DNA of 5,340 nt from an uncultured Treponema sp. (GCA_937891125.1 CALAEZ010000145.1:1-5340), one strand, 5' to 3'. Numbered from the stretch's first letter, positions 1 through 5,340 are shown. Numbers and translations: made by a program. The notes: a model not told the origin generated them from the sequence alone.

Positions 1-2062
1 AGAAAGTTTCACCGTCGCTTGACCAGACAGGAATTGTCCATGAATACGTTGCAAGATAGTTCGGGCTGCCGGCAGATCCCGTGCCTCCAGCGCCCGTGCC
101 CGTTGAAGCTAAAACCTTTTCGGTGCCGTCCATGACGATAGAGTCAAGCACGACGGTTGCCGTTGTGTCAGCAACTACTATACCAGAGCTAGTGAACACC
201 GATGAGTTTGTCTCATCAGAAACCTTTTTGGTAAGGCCAGGGTTTGTGTAGTAATACTTCTTTGTGTTGTAGGTAGTACCGGAAGAGTAAATTGCCCAGC
301 CGGTTGCACCATACAGCTCGTTCCAGCCGACAAAGGTGTAGCCAGAACGCTTGATGTACGGGAAGGTTTCTGCCGTGTCGTTTTCGCCCACAAGCACGTT
401 GTCTTCCATGTAGATGTACGGCACGATGTAGTGCGTAATGGTAGAGGAAGTTGATTTTGCACTCGTCTGCTTTACCACGCCGCCGTTTAAGTTGTAGTCA
501 ATCGTGTACAGGCCAAAGGTCAGGTTATCTGCGCCGTCGGTCGTATCACTGCGCGGCGTATAGGGCACAAAGCGGTCATAGCCCTGACTTTCTGCGGTTG
601 CATCGTAGGTGTCATCATACGAACTCTGAGCATACGACCAGTCGTTGTAGGCGCGGACGCTAATCTGGTAGCGTACACCCGTCTTCAGCGTAAGCGCACA
701 TTCGGTAAGGCCAGCCTGCAGCTTTGCAGCAGTAAGACCGTAGGTTGCTAATGTTTCTGTTGCTGTATCTGGAGAAAGCACGACATCAGTCGGGTCATCA
801 GTGCCGATTTTATCACTGTCACCAAAATACTTAAGCCAGATTTCATAGCCAGCTTCGTTATCAGCGACATCCGTCCATTTTAATGTTGCCGTGTAGGTTG
901 AAATCACATCGCTGTCATCGGCTGAAAGCTGGTGAGAGGCAACACTCGGCTCAGAGGTAAACGAGTTTTCATTGAATGTATAGGTAAGCGTCAAATCCTC
1001 GATGTTCTCCGGTGCACTGTTGAAGGCTTTTTCCAAAAGCTCAATGTCTGCCGTTGACGTATTGGTGCCGTCAATCACGTATTTTTCAATGTAGACCGCC
1101 ATACGCTTATTCTGATTGTCATAGAATTCAGCCTTAAACCAGTACACACCGGCGGTAAGCGTATTCTGAATAATTGTCGGTTTTCCGTCCGTATCCTTCA
1201 AGGTGTAGGTGTATGAACAGCCGCTTACGCCGTTTGTTGAGGCGGCAGACGTAATGACAGCTTTTGCCTCTGTGCTGTCAGTGCTGAGCACATAGTCATC
1301 ATCGCCCGCTGTCTCCGGACTTGCCTTTGCAACCTTCGTAAGCGTTACAACGGTAGTCGTGCTTGTTGAAGCATCGCTTGCAGCAGAAGAAAAATCTGGC
1401 GTGCCTGCGGTCGTGTCACTTTCTTTATAGAAGCCGTAAGTCATTTTTGCAAACGTGTCTGGCGGCGTAAAGGTTAAACCCATCTGCGCAATTCCTGTTG
1501 CCGTCGTTCCGCTTGAAACGGGCTTCATGTTAAAGGTGATGGTTTTTGCACCGGTCGTCATATCTGCCCATGCCGTGCCGACAAGACAGGCGTCACCATT
1601 CGCCACTTCGCCATCGGTAGCTGTAATGGCCGATTGATACGCCGTCAACGTAAAGTACCAGATAAGCGGCTTAATGCTTACCTGCGCTTCTGCCTTCATC
1701 AAATCGGCGTAATCAAACTCCTGGTATGAAAGCGTTTTGTCGCTTGCATTTTTAAACGTTGAAGAGTCGGTCGAGGCGGTCGTTGACTCTGTGTCGTCAA
1801 CGGTAAAGCCTGTTAAGACGTAGTACACGCCTGCTGCCAGGTCATCATCAGTGTAGTCCTGATCCCAGTCGCTCCAGTCGCCCGGATAAATGGTGCGGGC
1901 AATCTCAAAGCTTGAATTCTGCAGGCTTAAGGTTAATGTCTGATCAGAGCCGGAACGGTTTACCGAGCTTGAAGAGTTGCTCGAAACATCAGACAAGTTA
2001 GAACAGGAAGCTAAGACAAAAGCCAGAGCTCCGCCTAAAATCATCATAAGCTTTCTTTTCAT
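1..2062 (-). CDS. Surface lipoprotein with FN3-like and B-repeat-like regions (3' end outside window)
   Basis: The frame is open for 687 codons from the ATG at 2062 and leaves the window without a stop, so the C-terminus is missing. The start follows AGGAG with a 7-base spacer. Residues 1-20 form a lipoprotein signal peptide: MKRK, a hydrophobic core, then lipobox L17-A-S-C20. A Ser/Asn-rich tether follows (21-40). Residues about 55-350 match the N-terminal module of the 530-residue neighbour (shared anchors RT-YP at 56-60, TAYQS-ITA at 140-148, PPDTF at 200-204, FNS-P at 347-351). Residues about 355-475 look FN3-like (TLKWTDVADNEAGYEIW, then VRYQISVRAYND). A B-repeat-like start lies at 518-580 (YTIDYNLNGG, then SGYTFVGW), but its usual closing strand is not seen in the following 107 residues, which include a Gly/Ser/Thr-rich stretch at 652-667. 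I infer an envelope-anchored, surface-exposed binding protein; its ligand is unknown. It probably belongs to the same transcription unit as the upstream gene, although hairpins lie in the gap. Confidence 0.93.
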   Translation of the reverse strand, partial: MKRKLMMILGGALAFVLASCSNLSDVSSNSSSSVNRSGSDQTLTLSLQNSSFEIARTIYPGDWSDWDQDYTDDDLAAGVYYVLTGFTVDDTESTTASTDSSTFKNASDKTLSYQEFDYADLMKAEAQVSIKPLIWYFTLTAYQSAITATDGEVANGDACLVGTAWADMTTGAKTITFNMKPVSSGTTATGIAQMGLTFTPPDTFAKMTYGFYKESDTTAGTPDFSSAASDASTSTTTVVTLTKVAKASPETAGDDDYVLSTDSTEAKAVITSAASTNGVSGCSYTYTLKDTDGKPTIIQNTLTAGVYWFKAEFYDNQNKRMAVYIEKYVIDGTNTSTADIELLEKAFNSAPENIEDLTLTYTFNENSFTSEPSVASHQLSADDSDVISTYTATLKWTDVADNEAGYEIWLKYFGDSDKIGTDDPTDVVLSPDTATETLATYGLTAAKLQAGLTECALTLKTGVRYQISVRAYNDWSYAQSSYDDTYDATAESQGYDRFVPYTPRSDTTDGADNLTFGLYTIDYNLNGGVVKQTSAKSTSSTITHYIVPYIYMEDNVLVGENDTAETFPYIKRSGYTFVGWNELYGATGWAIYSSGTTYNTKKYYYTNPGLTKKVSDETNSSVFTSSGIVVADTTATVVLDSIVMDGTEKVLASTGTGAGGTGSAGSPNYLATYSWTIPVWSSDGETF

Positions 2063-2068
2063 AGTGTT

Positions 2069-2074
2069 ACTCCT
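2069..2074 (-). promoter_or_regulatory. Ribosome binding site for the 687+ residue lipoprotein
   Basis: On the minus strand this reads AGGAGT, with 7 bases between AGGAG and the ATG at 2062. It is a near-ideal Shine-Dalgarno placement and fixes the start, which is also supported by the signal peptide that follows. Confidence 0.85.
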
Positions 2075-2089
2075 ATAAAAAACATGTGC

Positions 2090-2108
2090 ACCGCTTACGC
2101 TAAGCGGT
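2090..2108 (-). terminator. Perfect stem-loop in the intergenic leader, possible attenuator or partial terminator
   Basis: ACCGCTTA and TAAGCGGT form a perfect 8-base-pair stem with a 3-base loop. On the minus-strand transcript seven bases (GCACAUG) separate the stem from a run of six U (2082-2077), so it is not a canonical terminator with an immediate U-tract. It sits just upstream of the ribosome binding site of the next gene, with too little room for a promoter after it. Read-through, attenuation or mRNA processing between the two paralogues therefore fits better than full termination. Confidence 0.5.
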
Positions 2109-2118
2109 TTAACGTCCC

Positions 2119-2145
2119 TGCTTTGCAAAAACTTTGCGGTAAGCA
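2119..2145 (-). other. Second, interrupted stem-loop in the same intergenic gap
   Basis: TGCTT (2119-2123) pairs with AAGCA (2141-2145). Inside it GCAAA (2125-2129) pairs with TTTGC (2133-2137) around an AAC loop, leaving a small internal loop. It lies 10 bases upstream, on the transcript, of the perfect hairpin at 2108-2090. It may be an RNA structure in the leader of the third gene or an operator-like DNA element; the sequence alone does not decide. Confidence 0.35.
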
Positions 2146-2217
2146 AGGCTCGATTTTGTTCGCGGTATCTACTCCCCCACCGGAGCAATACTTCTTTTAA
2201 AATCCTGACTGCAACTG

Positions 2218-3810
2218 CTATTGAGTCCATACAGGAGTTAGAGTCATATTTTCTCCGGTATAACCTCCTAAATCAGAAAGAGTTGAACCCGTCCCGTCCT
2301 GCCAGCTTAAAGAGTAGCCCGTTGCACAGTCTGTCGGCGGGGCGATATACGGATGGGAGCTGGTAACAGAAAGCACGTCGTTGTAGTCGTCATCGCCGTA
2401 CAGGTACGGGAAGACAAACGCGCTGTCAGTGCCTGAGTCTGTCGATACGCCTGTTGTGATTTTTACCGTACAGGCTTCATCATCTGCGTCAAACAGATTG
2501 TAGATAACGGTGAATATGCCAAAGCTGTCACTTTCAACATAGGTGTCGTAGCCGCTTACAGCAGTGCCACTTTCGTTTGAGTAGCTGTTGTACGGCTTTA
2601 CTGCGATTTTGTAGCGGGCGCCGGTTGGAAAATCAGCAGTGTACGAGGCGGCACCGGCAGAAAGCGTCACTCTGCTACCGTATGCAGTCCAGCTTGCGCC
2701 GGAAACAGAGCAGTACGCCTGCACGTAGTAGCCGCTTTCGTTTGTTGCGTTATCCTTCCAGCTGAATGTTGCCGTAAAGGTTTCTGCAAGCGAAACTGAA
2801 TCATCCTGCTTTAAAATTTGATACATGCCGCTTCCCGCCTTTTCTGAAAGCGAGGCGCCGCTTTCTACGCTTACGCCGTTCCACGAAAGCGTGTCGACAG
2901 AAAGAGCCGAGCAGTTAAGCGGAGAAGAGTTAAAGACTGCGCGGTGGAGCACGATGTCTGCGGTCGTAGTGGCACCGCCTGCAATCACGCAGGAAAGCGG
3001 ATAGCGGGCAATGTACATGCCGTTTATGTCTTCAAAGGCAATCACTAAAAGATAGCTTCCGCCTGTTACCGAAAGCGTAATGCCGTCGGTCACATAGTAG
3101 CTGTACGAAAAGCCGGTAACGCCGGTTGCTTCGCTTGTAAAAACGTCGCTTGAAGCGCTGTAAGAGGCGGTCGCCACAAGAGAGCCCAGCGTTGCCGTCT
3201 CTGCGTCATAGGCATACAGCGTGTATTCAAGGCTGTTAAACGTGTCGGGCGGATAAAACTCTAAGGCAACGCTTAAAGTGCCCGTTACGCTTGAAGAGCT
3301 TGGGGCGGTAAGCGCAAAGGAAAGCGTGCGGCTGGTAGACTTGCTTTTTAAGTTGATGTATTCAGTGTCGGTCAGCACAAGGTCGGTATTGGAAACAGAG
3401 CCGTCGCTAGAGGCAGTAATGCCGCTCTGGTAGGCAGAAAGCGTAATGCGCCAGATGTCAGGCGAAAGCTTGAGCGAAACAGAGCCTGCTTTCAGTGCGC
3501 TGTAGGAATACTCGGTATATAAAAGCGAGCTGTCACTTGAGTCGCGGTAGTACGAGCCGGTTGCAGTGGTGTCGCTTGTGTCAGTAGAGCTTACCGTGTA
3601 GGCGGAAACGACAAAGTGAAAGTCTGAAAGCGCAGAGCCGGAGCCCGTCCACGAGTCAGGGTAGACCGTGCGGCTGTCAGAAACAGTGCCCAGCTTAAGC
3701 GTCACGCAGTCTGCATCCGAGCACACCTCGCTGTCGTCAACAGACACGCCTGAGCAGGAAGCGAAAAAGAGAAGCATAAAAAGACTGACACAGCAGAAAA
3801 GCGTACGCAT
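2218..3810 (-). CDS. Surface lipoprotein, paralogue of the downstream gene, FN3-like plus degenerate B-repeat
   Basis: This complete 530-residue protein starts with a signal peptide ending in F16-A-S-C19, a relaxed lipobox of the kind spirochaetes accept. The mature N-terminus has a CSDADC motif (C30, C35). Residues about 45-297 share a module with the next gene downstream (RTVYP 47-51, SAYQSGITA 125-133, PPDTF 187-191, FNSSP 293-297). Residues about 342-425 are FN3-like (FSWKDNATNESGYYVQ, then ARYKIAVKPYNS). Residues 432-530 read as a decayed InlB-type B-repeat: TVIYNL opening, YSLSW where GW is usual, and a closing LTPVW just before the stop. There is no catalytic motif. The protein is very rich in Ser, Thr and Tyr. 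Translation is probably coupled to the upstream gene, whose stop lies 2 bases before this ATG. The role is inferred as envelope-surface display or binding; no family name can be assigned with confidence. Confidence 0.95.
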   Translation of the reverse strand: MRTLFCCVSLFMLLFFASCSGVSVDDSEVCSDADCVTLKLGTVSDSRTVYPDSWTGSGSALSDFHFVVSAYTVSSTDTSDTTATGSYYRDSSDSSLLYTEYSYSALKAGSVSLKLSPDIWRITLSAYQSGITASSDGSVSNTDLVLTDTEYINLKSKSTSRTLSFALTAPSSSSVTGTLSVALEFYPPDTFNSLEYTLYAYDAETATLGSLVATASYSASSDVFTSEATGVTGFSYSYYVTDGITLSVTGGSYLLVIAFEDINGMYIARYPLSCVIAGGATTTADIVLHRAVFNSSPLNCSALSVDTLSWNGVSVESGASLSEKAGSGMYQILKQDDSVSLAETFTATFSWKDNATNESGYYVQAYCSVSGASWTAYGSRVTLSAGAASYTADFPTGARYKIAVKPYNSYSNESGTAVSGYDTYVESDSFGIFTVIYNLFDADDEACTVKITTGVSTDSGTDSAFVFPYLYGDDDYNDVLSVTSSHPYIAPPTDCATGYSLSWQDGTGSTLSDLGGYTGENMTLTPVWTQ

Positions 3811-3812
3811 GG

Positions 3813-4373
3813 CTAGTCCTCTTCGTCCTCATCTGATTTTGGAACGACATACAGGAGCGCTGTATCCCAGTACTCATCTCCCATGTCGTTAAAGGCATGA
3901 CAGCGGAGAATGTGGGCAGTATTCTGCCGCGTTGAAATCTGACTGTCGGTTAAGCCGTTCTCAGTGCGGTATTCGGTAGTCACCTGACCGGTAACCGACG
4001 TTAAGATGTTTACGTAATTGCTTTGTGCCGTAATGCCGCCCGTGTACACGCGGTCGCCGTCAGAATCAAAGGTTGCAGAGCCTAAAAGCGAGCCTGACGC
4101 TGACTGCAGCCACCACGAATAGTTTGTATAGCCCGTTTTTGCCTGCACCTGGCGCGTCATGGTAATGTCGACAGAGTATTCTGCATCGGGAATAAGGGCG
4201 GCAAGCTTGTACACGCCCGGCTCGTAGTCTTCGGTTACGGTTACCGAATCAGAAGAATGCGTCGAGGAAAACTTTTCATTATAGTCCTGCGTCATTTCAT
4301 CTGCATTTTTGCAGGCCGCACATAAGAAACATGAGAAAATTATACTGAAAGCACAAAACACAATGTGGTGCAT
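3813..4373 (-). CDS. Small lipoprotein of unknown function with acidic C-terminal tail
   Basis: This 186-residue protein is the first gene of the minus-strand set. Residues 1-21 form a hydrophobic signal sequence ending at L17-C-A-A-C21, a plausible but non-canonical lipobox with Cys at -3. The N-region has two His and no Lys or Arg, which is unusual. An in-frame TAA lies two codons before the ATG, so the gene cannot start further upstream. The mature part (about 45-175) alternates hydrophobic and polar residues with scattered aromatics (SWW at 86-88, YVVP at 175-178), which suggests an all-beta fold. I do not recognise the family. A resemblance to beta-sandwich pre-peptidase-type domains is only an impression. 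The tail SDEDEED is encoded by purine-rich codons that also supply the ribosome binding site of the next gene. It is probably co-expressed with that gene and shares its envelope location. Confidence 0.87.
   Translation of the reverse strand: MHHIVFCAFSIIFSCFLCAACKNADEMTQDYNEKFSSTHSSDSVTVTEDYEPGVYKLAALIPDAEYSVDITMTRQVQAKTGYTNYSWWLQSASGSLLGSATFDSDGDRVYTGGITAQSNYVNILTSVTGQVTTEYRTENGLTDSQISTRQNTAHILRCHAFNDMGDEYWDTALLYVVPKSDEDEED
3817..3822 (-). promoter_or_regulatory. Ribosome binding site of the 530-residue gene, inside the upstream coding tail
   Basis: The minus strand reads AGAGGA, with 7 bases from GAGG to the ATG at 3810. The motif lies within the last Glu-Glu-Asp codons of the 186-residue gene, and the stop TAG falls between it and the start. 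This arrangement supports translational coupling. Confidence 0.75.
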
Positions 4374-4385
4374 ATCTTAAAAAAA

Positions 4386-4391
4386 CCTCTT
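4386..4391 (-). promoter_or_regulatory. Candidate ribosome binding site of the 186-residue gene, unusually distant
   Basis: The minus strand reads AAGAGG, with 12 bases between GAGG and the ATG at 4373. The spacer contains a run of seven T. The spacing is longer than the usual 5-9 bases, so initiation may be weak or conditional. No better motif exists before this ATG. Confidence 0.5.
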
Positions 4392-4402
4392 ATGCACCCA
4401 CC

Positions 4403-4423
4403 AGAGCCTGAAAACAGGACTCT
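4403..4423 (-). other. Stem-loop in the leader of the minus-strand set
   Basis: AGAGCCTG (4403-4410) pairs with CAGG (4415-4418) and CTCT (4420-4423) around an AAAA loop, leaving A4419 bulged. The leader then runs through a G-rich stretch to the candidate ribosome binding site at 4391-4386. On the transcript the CUCU arm nearest the gene could instead pair with AGAG of that site. Confidence 0.4.
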
Positions 4424-4534
4424 TCCCCCGCTCTAGTATCGGCAGAACCGCACTCTTACTTTAATAAAATTTTTAGAAAATCTTCCGATTCATTTTTGCT
4501 TACTCACAGCATACGCCTACGCCTGTTTCGTCGC

Positions 4535-4564
4535 TTGTCACGATAAACACAGTCGGTATACAAT
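4535..4564 (+). promoter_or_regulatory. Sigma-70-type promoter for the B-repeat lipoprotein
   Basis: TTGTCA at 4535-4540 (5 of 6 with TTGACA) and TACAAT at 4559-4564 (5 of 6 with TATAAT) are separated by 18 bases. TATACA at 4557-4562 with a 16-base spacer is an alternative -10. Transcription would start around 4570-4572, that is, at or next to the A of the ATG. No equally good promoter is visible for the minus strand in the same region. Confidence 0.6.
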
Positions 4565-4571
4565 ACGGGCG

Positions 4572-5340
4572 ATGAAGCAGATTTTTTTTCCACTCATTGC
4601 GCTTGCGTGCGTGCTTGGCGCATGCAGTCTCTTTGAAAAAGATGATGACTCAGAAACAGCCGCCATTTCTACAAACACCTACAGCGTAAGCTATGCCGCA
4701 CCCAAAAACGGCACGCTTTCGGTCAGCAAAACCGTTGCCGTTTCTGCCGGCATAACAATAACGCTTACGCTGACTCCCGATGACGGCTATCAGATCAGCT
4801 CCGTTACCGTGTACAGCACCACAACAGAGCAGGCAGTTCCAACAACGCAATCTTCTACAGATGACTCTGTATACACCTTTACCATGCCGGAAGGCGACGT
4901 AACCGTGACCGCGCTGTTCGCCCCCGCCCCGACCTACACCGTTACCTACGCCGACGGGGTCGATAACGAATATGTTACCGTTCCGACTGACACCGGCACC
5001 TACTGGGAAGGAAAGAAAGTCTACGTACGCTTTACCGGCGTTGGCACCCGGAGCGGCTACACCTTTACTGGCTGGGCAGAAAGCAGCGGCAGTACGGAAG
5101 CCACCTACACGGCAGGCGGAACAAGCTCTTTTATCATGGGAAGCGAAAACATAACGCTGTATGCCGTCTGGAAATTGCAAAGCGTAACGTTGAGCTACAA
5201 TGCAAACGGCGGCTCTGGTTCGATGAACAATCAATCAATGACGTACGGCACGTTCGGTTCCTTGACCGCAAACGCATTTACTCGAACTGGTTATAAGTTT
5301 ATAGGCTTGGGCTTAGGCTCTAGCGTAACAGCGGTTTCGC
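4572..5340 (+). CDS. InlB-type B-repeat lipoprotein (3' end outside window)
   Basis: The frame is open for 256 codons from the ATG at 4572 to the right edge. Residues 1-18 are a clear lipoprotein signal peptide (MKQ, hydrophobic core, L15-G-A-C18), followed by an acidic tether (EKDDDSE). Residues about 36-117 fit the divergent InlB B-repeat pattern (NGTLSVS, TPDDGYQISSVTV, closing YTFTMPEGDVTVTALF). Residues about 121-201 form a second repeat (YTVTYADG, SGYTFTGW, closing ITLYAVW). A third begins at about 203 (VTLSYNANGGSGSM, FTRTGYKFIG) and is cut by the edge; the GW aromatic is replaced by Leu246. Such repeats are beta-grasp-like modules known from Listeria internalins and many bacterial surface proteins. 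Adhesion or binding is inferred. No in-frame alternative start exists nearby, yet there is no Shine-Dalgarno sequence. It diverges from the lipoprotein set on the other strand. Confidence 0.94.
   Translation, partial: MKQIFFPLIALACVLGACSLFEKDDDSETAAISTNTYSVSYAAPKNGTLSVSKTVAVSAGITITLTLTPDDGYQISSVTVYSTTTEQAVPTTQSSTDDSVYTFTMPEGDVTVTALFAPAPTYTVTYADGVDNEYVTVPTDTGTYWEGKKVYVRFTGVGTRSGYTFTGWAESSGSTEATYTAGGTSSFIMGSENITLYAVWKLQSVTLSYNANGGSGSMNNQSMTYGTFGSLTANAFTRTGYKFIGLGLGSSVTAVS
4582..4589 (+). repeat. T8 homopolymer in signal-peptide codons 4-6
   Basis: Eight consecutive T residues span codons ATT-TTT-TTT (Ile4, Phe5, Phe6). It is the longest single-base run I see in the window. Loss or gain of one T would shift the frame before the lipobox. 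Confidence 0.9.

Noticed and set aside
178..663. Shorter open frames on both strands within the left-hand lipoprotein
   Set aside because: Their products are Thr/Arg/Ser-rich and without motifs, and they overlap the frame that carries the FN3-like and B-repeat features. The same applies to the short plus-strand frames at 1455-1637, 2577-2765, 3668-3892 and 4972-5154.
2090..2108. Perfect hairpin as a full terminator ending the minus-strand transcript
   Set aside because: The U-run is displaced by seven bases and the next gene's ribosome binding site follows at once with no room for a new promoter, so complete termination would silence that gene. Kept only as a possible attenuator or processing site.
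2640..3640. Heptamer GAAAGCG repeated eight times on the plus strand within the 530-residue gene, as a possible uptake or Chi-like motif
   Set aside because: All eight copies sit in the same reading frame (minus strand xCG-CTT-TCx), encoding Thr/Ser/Pro/Ala-Leu-Ser. This is explained by the frequent Leu-Ser pair and preferred codons, not by an independent DNA signal.
4440..4500. AT-rich stretch as a minus-strand promoter
   Set aside because: TATTAA- and GATACT-like hexamers occur, but none pairs with a good -35 at 16-18 bases. A promoter is expected here but cannot be placed from sequence.
4513..4524. Tandem ACGCCT-ACGCCT in the divergent intergenic region as an operator
   Set aside because: Only two copies of a 6-base unit, no symmetry and no further copies near either start. 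Too little to support a binding site.
4650..5234. Long open frame on the minus strand, 194 codons, opposite the B-repeat lipoprotein
   Set aside because: It is antisense to a gene with a clear signal peptide and recognisable repeats, has no good ribosome binding site, and its Cys/Arg/Gly-rich product has no domain-like pattern. It is a by-product of GC-rich third positions.

Overview
The window looks like a stretch of spirochaete chromosome, most likely Treponema. I infer this from four consecutive lipoprotein genes, each starting with a signal peptide that ends in a spirochaete-style lipobox cysteine. It also fits the Ser/Thr/Tyr-rich beta-sandwich proteins with InlB-type B-repeats and a base composition near 50% GC by eye. 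No housekeeping marker is present, so the genus is an inference. I see no RNA gene, mobile element, CRISPR array or enzyme domain.

Layout: positions 4373 down to 1 carry three minus-strand genes in a row. The first encodes a 186-residue lipoprotein with an acidic tail. It is followed after a 2-base gap by a 530-residue lipoprotein. A 155-base gap containing two inverted repeats then leads to a third lipoprotein of at least 687 residues that runs off the left edge. The second and third are diverged paralogues with the same order of parts: lipid anchor, a shared N-terminal module, an FN3-like domain and a B-repeat-like region. Positions 4572-5340 carry a plus-strand, divergently transcribed lipoprotein made of at least three B-repeat-type modules, running off the right edge. 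The 198-base region between the divergent genes holds the plus-strand promoter and a hairpin in the minus-strand leader.

All four products are predicted to be exported and lipid-anchored at the cell envelope, and three carry repeat or Ig-like folds typical of surface binding or adhesion proteins. The locus therefore reads as a small envelope-display cluster. No substrate or partner can be named from sequence alone.

The points most worth a second look all concern the plus-strand gene: a promoter so close to the ATG that the mRNA may be leaderless, an uninterrupted T8 tract in the signal-peptide codons that could act as a phase-variation switch, and an abrupt change of codon use exactly at a repeat-module boundary.
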